Of a stretch of 64,000 bases of DNA, positions 32,979 to 44,621 are shown in pieces. Origin of the DNA: Warburgia ugandensis (taxonomy: Eukaryota; Streptophyta; Magnoliopsida; Canellales; Canellaceae); NCBI GenBank assembly GCA_035236585.1, contig CP141135.1:61224190-61288189 (forward strand), in the 5' to 3' direction. The position numbers and the translations under genes were made by a program. A model generated the notes under the pieces. The model was not told the origin of the DNA, ran no database searches, and worked only from the letters and a program-made list of their open reading frames with translations. Numbering within the stretch: the first letter of the stretch is position 1; each line of letters begins with the position of its first letter.

Positions 32979-33955
32979 GGAAAGGGGCAGTTCGGGCCGA
33001 CGACTGGCAGAGGCCGGTGAACAAGGGTGACTGGGGATGCGATGCGGCCGTGCGATGGGGAAGAGCTGGGATGATGGGGCAGGTGAAGGAGCGCCCAGGA
33101 GAGAGAAGACTAGTGATTGAGAGGGTGATATGGGAGCAGGGATGGGTGCGTGAGAAACAAGGAGTCCGAGAGAGGGAGATGAAGTCGGGTCTGCTTGGTG
33201 TATCACGCACATGTGGCTGGTCGGTTGGGATTACCGGAGAGAGACTGGTAGATCGGTGTGAAGAGGAGGGGTGAGAGCCGAGATAGCAAGAAGAGATCGA
33301 GAGAGAGAGGTGAAGAGAATGAGGCAGGAGCTAGCGATGGTGAGGAGAGAAAAAGGGAATGAGAAGGAGAGTTGTCCGTGAGTGAGTGGGAAAGAAGCGA
33401 GAGAGAGAGAGAGAGAGAGAGGGGTGCGAGATGAGAGAGAGAACCGAGAACAGCTGGTGAGGACTAGTCCTCCCCCTCTTATCGTGAAGAGAAAAAAGGT
33501 GTAGCCTATAAAAAAGAACAGCTGTTGATGTGCGGCTTTTACAAAGGGATCCAAAAAGGTAGTTCATAATTTATTGGGTTTTCATGCTTGCCCATACTTG
33601 CTCGTGTTTGCTTATGTTTGTCATGCTTGCTTTATGCGGTCTGCTATGGTTGGTGTGTATGATGTAGCTTTGTTTGTGAGGTGGGGTTCATCAAATTAGG
33701 CTGATATGATCTAATCAAGTTAGTTTGAGTCATCCAAAGTTTATGGATTTGTAAAAATAAAAGACTAACTCAGAATCATATATACTATTAATTACTTATT
33801 TAATTAGCTTAATGATCATCCAACTGTTAAATTTTTAAATAATAGTTAAATGATTATTTAGTTAAAATTAATTTAAAATTATAAAATTAGTTAATTAAAT
33901 AATCTAATCAAGTGCTAATTTAAGATTATTTTAGACAAAATTGAACACTTAAGAC
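31836..33955 (-). mobile_element. lone LTR of the Athila-like family
   Basis: The plus-strand start (AATTTTTTCGCAAGTGCAC then GTTGTAG and CCATAGGGACTCGACTT) aligns with 57358 onwards, and the end (CAAAATTGAACACTTAA) aligns with the end of the LTR at 36585. On the minus strand it therefore begins TTAAGTGTTCAATTTTG. The middle (32390-33480) is almost purely purine on the plus strand, with (GA)n at 32941-32974 and 33400-33421. No internal region or target duplication is visible, and the terminal TGTTA/CAACA bases are lost. It is an old solo or truncated LTR. The long frames in the GA-rich part are compositional. Confidence 0.75.
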
Positions 33956-35202
33956 CTCTCAAGTAGAAGAATCACTATCCACATTGAGGTATCCATCCTA
34001 TAATAGAAGCCAAACAGCTCGATACCATCTTAGTTTACAGAATCATTTGAACCTTGCTGGCCAGTTGCTCTTGAGTATGCACAGACAATTGCTCCTATAA
34101 TGGGTCATTTGAAGAATTATAATTCCACGATTGTTTTCTTTGACAATCTTGTCATGACAATTTGTTCCCTACCTTCTCCGGTGAAGAAGAAAGTGGAGAC
34201 GAGGAGAAGTTAGGCCCTGATTTAGTGGGTCAGTGTGCATGAGAGCATCAACTGAGAGAATATGAGTTTGCTGTTGATTCCAACCGGTTGTGGGATTTAG
34301 GACTGCTTTGAGGTTCACGACACACGACCGAAAGTATTGTTAGTGGCAAGGTTAGCTTGATAGCCTATTCCAAAGGTAGAGAGATGAGAGAATTCTCAAG
34401 GTCATACTGTGGATCCACTTGACTGTTCCCTATTCCTCACCCTAGATAAGTGGTGGAATGACGCACCACCTCGATCGAATGTCTTCAAGTTGATTATAGA
34501 ACTCTATGTAACCTATTGTTCCCCAAATGTGAAGACACTTGGAACTGTTGCAAAGGTCTCCCGAGGCAATAAAAGATGTGTCCTGAGCGATGGGAAGTGG
34601 AGATGAAGCATTAACACCACCTTGATGGGACAATGTTAGGAATGTAGTAAGATTAGCCACATATTCCCTCACGGAGGTGTCGATGGATGTTAGCGCAGTA
34701 TTCATGACTCAATGAACAGGGATTAGCTATTGAGGGGAGCTTGTAGTAGGGCTGTACTCAGGAGAATTCAAAAGGAAATATGATCTTATTCTCCGAGTGT
34801 ACTTCTTTGGGGGTCCATGGCACCACTTTCTGTGAAGCTACTAGTCCTAATTTTTTTTGGCTGTTCCATGAGAGGAGTAATGCTTCTTTGCTTTGGATAG
34901 GGTGTAAATCGACAATCTAATAGCCGCCCTTACCTGAGCTTCCATACAATGCCATATCGGATCCGCTATGTTGAAGTATCCTCGATAGGTATGTGACCAC
35001 CAAATACACACATAATAATCAAAGCATGCACAAAAATAGAAACTAGTGGTGTGAAAATAGATCATTCGAAACTGCTTCTAACTGGCAGTTAATTAACTTT
35101 AAATCCCTCCTAAAACTTCAAAATCAGCCATCAACAATATTCCATAGGAGTTTTTGGGTTCGGCCTCTCCAGTCGTGTCTTTTGCTATGACAGATTGCTA
35201 GG
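33956..35202. other. unassigned DNA between two LTRs
   Basis: No similarity to the LTR family or any recognised gene. Frames at 34409-34606 (+) and 34442-34705 (-) overlap and have no motifs. It may be the original host DNA or a piece of another element. Confidence 0.4.
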
Positions 35203-35371
35203 CGGGCCGGAGAAAGGGAGAGTAGGGGAAACCAGAGAGGGAAAAGAGGAAAGAGGGCTGGCCGGAGGCAGGGAAGAACATTGGAGCAGAGGAGGAACTA
35301 GGCAAAGCAATGGAGAGTCGGTGTTGGGCCGGTCAGTGAAGAGAGGTGATGACTAGACTAGCGTGGAATGC

Positions 35372-35375
<4 letters not shown>

Positions 35376-35442
<67 letters not shown>
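35376..35442 (+). repeat. (GA)n microsatellite
   Basis: Uninterrupted GA run of about 66 bp within the LTR. The sister LTR at 57980-58000 has only short GA runs here. Confidence 0.95.
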
Positions 35443-35445
<3 letters not shown>

Positions 35446-35977
35446 TCGAAGTTTGGTGCCGGAGACAATCTAAGAGAGAAGGGGAAATCTAGGTTGTTGG
35501 AGAAGAGAAGGGGAAATTTGGGTTGGTTATTGGTGCTGATGGTGGAGCTACCGTGAATGTGATTTGGGTCGACCGATGATACTGGGAGGAGGAGGATAGA
35601 GAGAAGAAAGGGAGAGAAGAGGAGTGGAATGGGGTCGATCTTTGGCCGGTAAGAGAGATATAGATGGGCATAGGAAAGAGAAGAGGGTTCTGGGCGGTGT
35701 TGGTTTAGGCCGCCTGGATAGGTCTGGGCGATGATGGAGAAAGCCGGATGGCAGAGGCGGGCTGGTGATTGGGTTTCGTGGGGATAGGGTAGAGGGTGCA
35801 GAGAAAAATGGGTCCAGCTGGGCGTGCAGTTTGGGTTGGTGCATGGAGAAAAGGAAGAACGAGAGGAACGCGAGAGAGGCTGTGCTGGGGCAGTCGGTGC
35901 CTCGGTTCTGATAGATAAAAAAGAGTAAAGGGAGATGGAGAGATAGGGGCTTGTGATGAACAGAGAACGAAGACATA

Positions 35978-35979
<2 letters not shown>

Positions 35980-36069
<90 letters not shown>
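35980..36069 (+). repeat. (GA)n microsatellite
   Basis: Uninterrupted GA run of about 90 bp within the LTR. Overlapping minus-strand frames of Ser-Leu repeats are translations of this run and not genes. Confidence 0.95.
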
Positions 36070-36072
<3 letters not shown>

Positions 36073-36585
36073 AGCGGAACAATTCTTCCATCTCTCTCTG
36101 TGAAAGGAAAAGAGAGCATCCCAAAATTTGAGCCCTGTTTTCTTTATGGTCCCCATGTTTGCCCATGCTATGCTCAAATTTGCATAATTTGCTTATGCTT
36201 TGCTCAGATTTGCCTATGCTTGCCCATGCGGTGTGCCAGCTTGCCCATGTTATATTATCTCCCATGCACCTAGTGATGTATATGCATGCCAGCATGCATC
36301 CATTAGAGCCCTACTTTGTGGCATGAGGTCTATCAAATTAGGCTGATTTGAGCCGTCCAAAGTTTATGTTGATCGATATGCAAAATAGAAAACGAACTTA
36401 GAATCATCCATACTATTAATTATCAATTTAATTAGCTTAATGATTATCTAACTGTTAAATTTTCAAATCATCGGTTGGATGATCAGTTAAAGCTAAAATT
36501 AATTCAAAATTACAAAATTAGTTAGTTGGATGATCTAACCAAATTCTAATTAAAATTTATTTTAGGCAAAATTGAACACTTAACA

Positions 36586-37420
36586 CACACCCCAATGAGC
36601 ATTTTGCTAGTCCCCAAATAAAACATGCGAAAAATTATTGAAGATAAAATGGTTGTCATTTTTTAGGTACTCACGGTTGCATTTAGCGTATGCAACAAGC
36701 CCTTAAACCCCTAGGTTACCCCTTAGTGGACGAGTTAAGCCTCATGAGGGTTTGTAGAGAATTTAGCCACAAAATTTATAAAGGACAGTTCCTAAATTTA
36801 TCTCTGAGACTTTCCTTCTATCCATACTTAATTTAACACCTTAGCATGAATAACAAATTCAAAAATCCTACTGGTATTCTAATGATATTTCATTTTAGCT
36901 TAGATCTTAAGGTGTTGTGTGTGTACAATCTACATATACAATAGATCTTTTGTTTCTAAGTAGAGTACAACTCTTAAACTCTATCTGAAGTATATTTTGT
37001 TTCTAATCAAATCTCTCAAAGAAAGGTTCAAATCGTATCTTACTTGAATATGTGAGCAAATTCAATAAAAACAAATTTATCTCACATATACTCATAAAGG
37101 AATGGGAGTTACTAAGGAGTTTAGTTTTGATCACTTTAGAAGGAATAAGATGTCATGACCTTTGAACTTTTAGAAGTATTATTCTCTAAATCCTATATTT
37201 TCATATCCTCATCAAGACTATATTCACCCTAAAATGATTAGCTCTTAAAATAGAAATACATGAAGACTTAGGATGGGGTACAAAAGAAGAGGTAAAAGGA
37301 TATTCAAAGTTTCTTCAATAAGAAGTAGAGATCTTCTAACGTTGACAATACTTTCTTTACTTTTCTTGTACTAAAGTGAATATTTCTTTTTCTACTTTTC
37401 TTTGCAATCTTCAAACTTTT
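36586..37420 (-). other. post-pol spacer of outer element, distal part
   Basis: Non-coding. It aligns in inverse orientation with 46900-47660 of the inner element. It ends at the inner element's target site CTTTT (37416-37420). Confidence 0.75.
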
Positions 37421-39442
37421 TGTTAAGTATTCAATTTTGGTCAAAATACCCCTAATTTAGTGTTTAATTAGAGCATCTAGGCCATCAATTTTAAGATTTT
37501 ATATAAAATATTTCATTGTATCTTTAATTGGCCATCCAACCGCTGAATTGAAAGATTTAGTGGTCAGATGATTATCAATGCTAATCAGGGAATAATAAAC
37601 GGTTTAGATGATTCTAATTGAGTTCTGTGTATTACAGATCAATCGACTCAAGCGTGGACAATCCAGATCAAATCATGAAAATCAGATGAGGATAATGAAG
37701 TTGCATGGAAAAAGAAGACTTTGAAGACTCCTAGAATAGAACAAAGTTGAAGACTCCAGAGTTCTAGTAAGACTGGAATGCTGATGGACCCCACCCATCT
37801 CTCTTATCTCTCTTTTCACTCTCTCTTATCTCTGTCCTCTCTTTTCTCTTTCTCTCTTATCTCCCTCTCTCCTACACGTCTCTCTCCCCCTTTTTATTCC
37901 CCTTCCCCTCTCTCTTCTCATAGTTTTCTCTTTCTCTCCTTCCCTCTTTTGGGCTAGCCAACTTTCCACTCTCTTCTCACCCTCTCCTTCCCTATCTCTC
38001 ACGTACCCACCTGTCTTCTCCTTCTTTCTCACAACTCTCCTCTCTCCATTCTCTCCCCTTTCTCATTCTCTCTCGCACCTTTCCCCCACCTCCAAGCTAT
38101 ATCTCTCTTCTCACGTTCTCTTTTCTCTCTTTCTCTCTCTAAACCATATCTCACTTCTCTTCTCCTCTCTCTCTCTCTCTCAACCACACCACTGCACTAG
38201 CCTTCTCAGCTCAAATCCATTCTCCTCTTCAACCCACCTCTTCCCAGCTTCTCCTTCAACGCCCTAGTCCACACCACATCCTTCCTTCCCTTCCTATCTC
38301 TCTCTCTCTCTGTGCTACCCCTCTTTTCTTCTTCTCTCATACTCCCTTCCCTCACTTACCTGCCTCTTCTTCTCTCCCCTCGTCTCCCTCTCTATTTGAT
38401 CAACGGAAGACGGACCTTGCCCAGCTCGACAAGTCATTTTCCTCTGCCCAGTCCCTCTATTTATTCACACTCTAGCTTTCCCTCTTCCTCCTCTCTCTTT
38501 GCTTCGGTGTCGATTCTCTGCCGGCCGGTTCAGGCGACGTCAATGGACGGTTAGGAGATGGAAACCCAAGTCGGGTTTCCAATTTCCTCTCGCGCCATCT
38601 CTTCCTTTCCTCCTCTCTTCCCTTTCTTCCTTCTTCTTCTTCTTCTTCTTCCTCCTCCATCTCTATCTTCCTTCATTGGGTTTTTCTTTAAAACCAGATT
38701 TTTGGCTTAATTTTGATTTTGCCCTTTTATTTTAAATTCAATTACATTCCTGTCCTTTCTCTTTAATTCCATCTGTGTCCTGTTTCTCCCAGTTCTATTT
38801 TATCTGTGCTTTTCTTATCTAGGAATAGCCTAATCTCTACCCGATCAATTAAGGTCTAACCCAATCAACGGGTTAGCCTTAATCACCCAAAATCTTCAAT
38901 TTCTCCTTTATTCTCAATTAATTTCAAATAAATTTTATAGGTTCATTCTTAGTACATCCCTAGACATAATTGAAGTCTCTGATCTTCAATATGATATCCC
39001 AAAATCAATCTGAACTGTCCAAATCCCAAAGTTATAAATTAGCCCATATCTTGATCATTTTGATGAATCTGACAAATCTAACCAATGGATCTCCAATCAA
39101 GAAGGTGATGAAGACATATATGGAGGCTGATCATCTCTCAGGATATCATATTTGAATATTTTGATCGAGATTGATCTAGGGAAGTAGTTTTTTTATTATT
39201 GTTATTTGATTTTGTTTGTTTTCTTTAGGAATTGGAAATTCTGTAATTTTGAGAATTTGATTGGATTTGAACTTTAATTATCATTTCAATAATTCTAGTA
39301 ATTTTGAGTGATTTATTTTTAATTTTAGAAAATTAAATTTTATTAAAATTCCTACTTTTTAAGTCAAGTCTTCGTGGGATCGACTTGCACTTGCATACGC
39401 TACACTACAATAGCATGTGCACTTGCGGTTAAACAATCAACA
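37421..39442 (+). mobile_element. 5' LTR of inner element
   Basis: TGTTAAGTATTCAATTTTGG to AAACAATCAACA, 2022 bp. A pyrimidine-rich tract covers 37790-38690, including a (CTT)n run at 38627-38650. After it comes a moderately GC-rich block with GGCCGGTTCAGGCGACG, and near the end GGGATCGACTTGCACTTGCA. Confidence 0.92.
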
Positions 39443-39447
39443 AGTTT

Positions 39448-39466
39448 TGGTGTCATTGCCGGGGAC
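39448..39466 (+). other. primer binding site, tRNA-Asp-like
   Basis: TGGTGTCATTGCCGGGGAC starts five bases after the LTR. The Athila-type site, complementary to tRNA-Asp, is TGGCGCCGTTGCCGGGGA. The three differences are all C to T or G to A at or near CpG positions, as expected from decay of methylated DNA. Confidence 0.8.
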
Positions 39467-40965
39467 TTGCAAATGAGTTTTTATAAAAATTTATTTAAAA
39501 AATAAAAATCCAAAAAAATAAAAAATAATAAAAAAGATTAGGAATTGCATTTTAGGCATTCTGAGGTGCATCTTTAATTATTTTTTGTGCATAACTACTT
39601 TATTTCCTGAATTTGGTACTAATTGTTATCTTTCTTTCTTAGGAAATTATCAAGTGGAGCTTCATCAATTAGATAGATTTTCCTTGCTTTCCTAGATTAG
39701 GAATTTTTATTTTTGAGTGAATCTTGTAGTGAGGCCCTTTGTAATTTGCACTTTTAATTTCAATTTTTAAAGGGTTGTAATAATATAGGGCAAGTGTGAG
39801 ATAAGGTGGCCCACACTTGATCTTCATCAGAAACTCCATTGTAAGTCTTCTCACTCATTTATTTTATAGATTAGGGTTTGCATTTAGAATAATTTTGCAT
39901 TGATTGTTAGTTAATTACATATAGAAACATACTTTATAATTATTGCATTTTAGGGTTTGCATTAGTTTATTGCTTTCAATTGCATTTAGGACACGTTTAA
40001 TGCTTTACTGTGATATATATAGTGATTGAACTGCCATGAAGTGTGGAATTCATTAGTAAGGACACCTTACCCCTATAAGATCAAGGGTGGATTTTATCAC
40101 CACTCCTTAGCTCACATAAGATAATCACCTCAAGTGCGCAACCACGCCATTCACATTAATTTAAAATAAATTAAAAGAGACCTACAGGGTCATCACAAGT
40201 TCATAGGTATAGGGTCATCAAATGCTCATAGGACCCTCTTAACAGGAAATGATTTACTGTTACTCCAGTGGCTTTTGATCACTGTGGTTATTGGGGGTTG
40301 TCTAATAGAGCCTCGCTCTTCCCCCACCTCCTGTTGACATTTGTGAGGTCTAACGCCTCCTTACACGAGGGTTGTATTAACTGCTTTGGTTATAACCTAA
40401 ATGGTAAGCAGTAGTCAACTTCTAAAGAGAGTAGGAGCATTAGAATAGGCTAATTAAAAGCATTGTCCCTACAGAAAATAAAAGAAATCAAAATATATAT
40501 GCTTGTTAGCCTTAGGGGACTACTTGATTGTTTCCTTGATCCTGCATCATTCTAGGCATTTGGGTTGCATCATTTAGGATAATCTTATTTAAAAACAAAT
40601 TTAAAAAAAGGAGAAGAAAAAAAGATCTTTCATTGTATGCCCTTTTGGATACGTGACAAAACTGGTAGGTTAGTCTCATATGACCAAAAAGACAGACCAA
40701 CAATGACTGATCAATGATCAAGGGGTAATTCACCCCATGGTAGTGTCAGAGGTGATCATGGTCATCCACTCATCATGAATGAGGACCCAACACCTCTAAT
40801 TGATGATGAATATTAACTTTCATTAAGGAGGAATATTCATCAACAAAGAAATTGGAAAAGGAATGGAAATAGGGAATGGGACCAACAAAGTGACCATGGA
40901 GATAATGATGTTTATCAAAATCCTCATGGAAGGACCTTAAGAGACTACCTTCAACCTACACGCAC
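39467..40965 (+). other. leader of inner element, non-coding
   Basis: AT-rich leader without open frames of note. From about 40640 the frames resemble the start of the gag region, but most of the N-terminal gag seen in the outer element (55570-55827) is missing here. Confidence 0.55.
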
Positions 40966-40984
40966 TAGTATACCATAAAACAAA

Positions 40985-41640
40985 TACACTCCGTCGTAAG
41001 ATAATGAACTTTACCCAGAAAGAAAAACAATCATTCTACCAATGTTGGGAAAGGTTCAAAGATCTATTGCTTACTTGCCCACATCATGGCTATGAGCCAT
41101 GAGCATTATCAGCTTCTTATATGAAGGACTTAATTCTGGCATGCACCAATTTGTAGAGATGATGTGCAATGGTAACTTTTTAAATAAATAACTAGATGAG
41201 GCAGAGGAGTATTTGGAATGGCTAGCTAAAAGTGCACAAACCTGGGCTGACTTAGAAAGAGAAGAACATTTAGATAGACCCAAGCCCACTACCACATCTA
41301 CTAGGGGAGGAATATATGCCACATTTGAAAAAGATGAAATTAGTGCCAAAGTAGCAACCCTAGCTAGAAAAGCAGAAGCCATAGAAATGGGGAAGAAAAT
41401 CTCAAATAATGATGAAGAAGTGTATAGCATTTGTGAAAGTACTTCACATCTTACTCAGGAATGTCCTACCATCCCTGCCTTTCAATATGTACTTCATGAT
41501 CAGGCCAATGTACTTAATAATTATAAACGACCTTTCTCCCCATATTCAGAGACATATACGGCCAACTGGAGAAACCATCCAAATTTTAGTTGGCGAAATG
41601 GACCAAATGCAAATGTCTCGCAACCAGGCCCATATTAGAG
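40985..41640 (+). pseudogene. gag remnant of inner element
   Basis: The frame reads QKEKQSFYQCWERFKDLLLT then CPHHGYE, stop, and resumes with EEYLEWLAKSAQTWADLERE, the Athila gag capsid region. A cysteine/histidine cluster (ICESTSHLTQECP) lies at 41430-41468, in the place of a zinc knuckle. The N-terminal third is deleted near 40965-40985 and at least three stops are present. Gag would form the virus-like particle in the cytoplasm. Confidence 0.8.
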
Positions 41641-42189
41641 TCATCAACAACCAAACCAAGGACTACTTGCTCCACCCCATACCAAACTCACTAGCCTCAT
41701 TCTTCTAGACTTTACTTGCCCCCATCCAAAAGGCATGCAGAGGATAATCAAGTTACTCAAAACCAGGAAAAGAAAATTTCTCAATTAGAAAGTCAAATAA
41801 AACAAACAAACTAGTCTGTGAATGAACTAAAAAATATGATGAGTCAAATGATGCAAAGTATGGCAAAAGAAAAGTTTCCAGCTCAACCACAAGCAAACCC
41901 TAAGGGAGTGCATGCGATTAGTACTAATGCATCTGATGAAACATCTAGCTCTACCATGGAATAGACTAAGGTTGTTACCATTCTTAGAAGTAGTAAAAGA
42001 ATTGTGAAAGATGAGCCTCAAAAGACTGAAAAGGTAGAAAAATCTACTAAAGATAAAGAATACTATAAGGACCCTGTTTTACTTGATGACCAAAGTCCTA
42101 TACCTACTCCATTCCCTCAAAGGTTGCACTAAGCACCAAAGTCTGTCTCTAACGATGAGATTTTAGAGATTTTTGAGCAAGTCAAGATC

Positions 42190-42664
42190 AATAGACCGAT
42201 CTTAGACGCTATAAAACAAATCCCATCTTATGCCAAATTCTTAAAAGACTTATGCACCATAAAGAGAAAGCTAAATGTCCAAAAGAAGGCATTTTTACTG
42301 AACAGGTTAGTTTGATTCTTCAACACCATACACCGCCAAAGTACAAAGATCCTAGTTGTCCCACTCTTACTTGCATTATTGGCAACCATAGGATTAACCA
42401 AGCTCTTCTTGATTTAGGATCTAGTATGAACCTATTACCATACTCAGTATACGAACAGTTAGGTCTGGGTGAACTGAAACCTACATCCACTACGCTCCAG
42501 TTAGTTGATCATTCTGTAAAAATACCAAGAGGGGTAATAGAGGATGTGTTAGTCCAGGTAGAACAATTTTGCTTCCCTATAGATTTTCTAGCTCTAAATA
42601 CACAACCGGTGGTCGACCCCTAATTGGGATAAGGTCTTGATGATGATGATGAGATACACAACCG
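42190..42664 (+). pseudogene. protease domain of inner element
   Basis: QALLDLGSSMNLLPYSVYEQ contains the retropepsin active site in its Athila form (D-L-G-S-S), followed by LGLGELKPTS, TLQLVDHSVKIPRGV and FCFPIDFLAL. The frame is broken right after, at NTQPVV, by the 40-bp LINE stub. Confidence 0.85.
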
Positions 42665-42669
42665 GTGGT
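42598..42669 (+). mobile_element. 40-bp LINE 3' stub with 16-bp target duplication
   Basis: The insert 42614-42653 (CGACCCCTAATTGGGATAAG ... (GAT)n) is the 3' end of the RTE-type LINE also seen at 1890. It is flanked by ATACACAACCGGTGGT at 42598-42613 and 42654-42669. Removing it restores the pol frame (QPVVNEKNEIPAILGR). Confidence 0.92.
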
Positions 42670-44098
42670 GAATGAGAAGAATGAAATACCAGCCATCCTA
42701 GGACGACTATTTTTTGCTACGTCTAATGCCTTAATCAATTGTAGAAATGGTGTCATGAAATTGTCCTTTGGCAATATGACAATAGAGCTAAACATCTTTA
42801 ACATTTGTAAGCAACCTGGTGAAACTACTGATGATTTGCACAGTGTTAACATGATCAATTCAGTTGTGCAAGATCAATTTCAGTCATCTTTCTTGTCGGA
42901 CCCACTGGAGGCCTATTTGGCCCATTTTAATGAGTTTCAAGAGGACGTATTAATAGAGGAAGTTAATGCCCTCAATGATTCTGTTCCTATCATGGATACA
43001 GAAAAATGGAAACCTCATTTTGAGGAACTTCCACCGAGGGAGTCCACTCCCCTTCTATCATCCATAGAACCTCCTAAGATTGAATTGATATCTCTACCAT
43101 CAGATTTAAAATATGCCTTTTTAGGAGAAAAAGAGACTTTTCCCGTAATAATTTCCTCCAAATTAGAAACATCTCAAGGGAAAAAGTTAATAGACACTTT
43201 AAAAGAACACAAATGAGCTATAGGATGGACCATAGCTAATATAAAGAGTATTAACCCTTTAATCTGCACCCATAGGATATATCTAGAGGATGAAGCTAAA
43301 CCATGTCGTCAAATCCAAAGAAGGCTAAATCCTAATATGAAATATGTGATTAGAGCAGAAGTCTTAAAATTGCTTGATGTGGGAATCATTTATCCCATAA
43401 GTGATAGCAAATGGGTAAGTCCAACTAAAGTGGTTCCAAAGAAGTCTGGAGTGACAGTAATAACTAATGCCAACACTGAATTGATCCCTACTAGGGTTAC
43501 CACTGGTTGGTGTATGTGTATCAACTATAGAAAGTTGAATTCTGTTACAAGGAAGGACCATTTTCCTTTTGTTGATCAAATGTTAGAAAGGGATGCAGGA
43601 CATAAACATTATTTTTTTCTAGATGGTTATTTAGGATATAACCAAATAGAAATTGCACCCGAAGATCAGGAAAAGACAACATTCACATGTCCTTTTGGCA
43701 CTTTTGCTTACAAAAGAATGCCATTTTGATTATGTAATGCTCCTTCCACATTTCAACGTTGCATGTTAAGCATTTTTAGTGACATGGTAGAGAGAATTTT
43801 AGAAGTTTTCATGGATGACTTTTCTGTTTTCGGTAATTCATTTGAAACATGTCTTGAAAATCAAAGAAAAGTCTTAATTCGTTGTAAAGAAAAGAACCTA
43901 GTGCTTAATTGGGACAAATGTCATTTCATGGTTCCTAAGGGAATAGTCCTAGGTCACGTCGTGTCATCCAAACGTATAGAGGTATATAGAGCCAAAGTTG
44001 GTCTAAATACCAATCTACCCGTTTCAAAAGCTATTAAGGACATTTGCTCTTTTCTAGGTCATGCAGGATTCTATAGGAGGTTTATTAAAGATTAGTAC
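42665..44098 (+). pseudogene. reverse transcriptase of inner element
   Basis: After the pol linker (FATSNALINCRNGVMKLSF) the RT begins near 43330. Its blocks: VLKLLDVGIIYPISDSKWVS, VPKKSG, MCINYRKLNSVTRKDHFP, FFLDGYLGYNQIEIAPEDQE, TFTCPFGTFAYKRMPF, stop (TGA 43727-43729), LCNAPSTFQRCM, and the catalytic FMDDFSVFG at about 43808-43834, ending FLGHAGFYRRFIKD. The fourth block normally reads Y-x-D-D; F-M-D-D is common in plant gypsy elements. A stop at 43214 (HK*A) and the TGA break it. It would copy the element's RNA into DNA. Confidence 0.88.
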
Positions 44099-44620
44099 AA
44101 TATTTAGACCATTATGTCACCTCCTCACAAAGGATATTCCTTTTGAGTGGACTGAGGATTGTCAAAAAGCTTTTATAAAGCTGAAAGACAAGTTGACCAC
44201 TGCACTTATCATGCAGCCACTTAATTGGAGTCTACCCTTTGAAATCATGTGTGATGCCAGTGACTATGCAGTAGGAGCTGTACTCAGGCAGAGAAAAGAG
44301 AAGAAGCCATACGTCATCTACTATGCCAGTAGGACCTTAAATAGCACCAAATGAACTATTCCACTACAGAGAAAGAACTCTTAGCAGTTGTCTTCGTATT
44401 GGATAAATTCAGGTCTTACTTGGTTAGATCTAAAATAGTCATATTCACTGACCATTCGGCTCTCAAGTATCTCCTTTCTAAGAAAGATGCTAAGCTTAGA
44501 CTAATTAGATGGATTCTCTTACTTCAAGAGTTTGATATTGAAATAAAAGATAAAAAGGGAGTAGAGAATGTGGTAGCTGACCATTTGTCTTGCCTAATCC
44601 TAGCAGAGTCTTTTAGATGA
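44099..44620 (+). pseudogene. RNase H domain of inner element
   Basis: WSLPFEIMCDASDYAVGAVL gives the first catalytic Asp (C-D-A-S). Then [10 protein letters not shown], stop, [20 protein letters not shown] with the catalytic Glu, and [18 protein letters not shown] with the third Asp. It continues to VVADHLSCL. One stop (44352) and a frame change near 44061-44095 interrupt it. Confidence 0.88.
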
Positions 44621-44621
44621 G

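Larger units (their letters stand above)
35203..36585 (-). mobile_element. 3' LTR of outer gypsy element (truncated)
   Basis: It ends in plus coordinates with GAACACTTAACA, i.e. starts TGTTAAGTGTTC on the minus strand, adjoining a G-rich polypurine tract (GCTCATTGGGGTGTG, 36600-36586). Similarity to the other LTR starts near 35203, so the U5 side is missing. It carries two long (GA)n runs. Confidence 0.8.

Noticed and set aside
32506-33212. Overlapping minus-strand frames of 234 and 184 codons
   Set aside because: Same cause: the CT-rich strand of an LTR. Two frames open at once and no domain.
33956-35202. Possible gene between two LTRs (87-codon minus frame with TSFIASGDLC)
   Set aside because: No splice signals, no recognised motif, and an overlapping opposite-strand frame; kept as unassigned DNA.
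35358-36119. Long minus-strand frames (up to 253 codons) rich in Ser-Leu repeats
   Set aside because: They are translations of (GA)n microsatellites and the purine-rich LTR tract; stop codons are rare in such sequence by composition.
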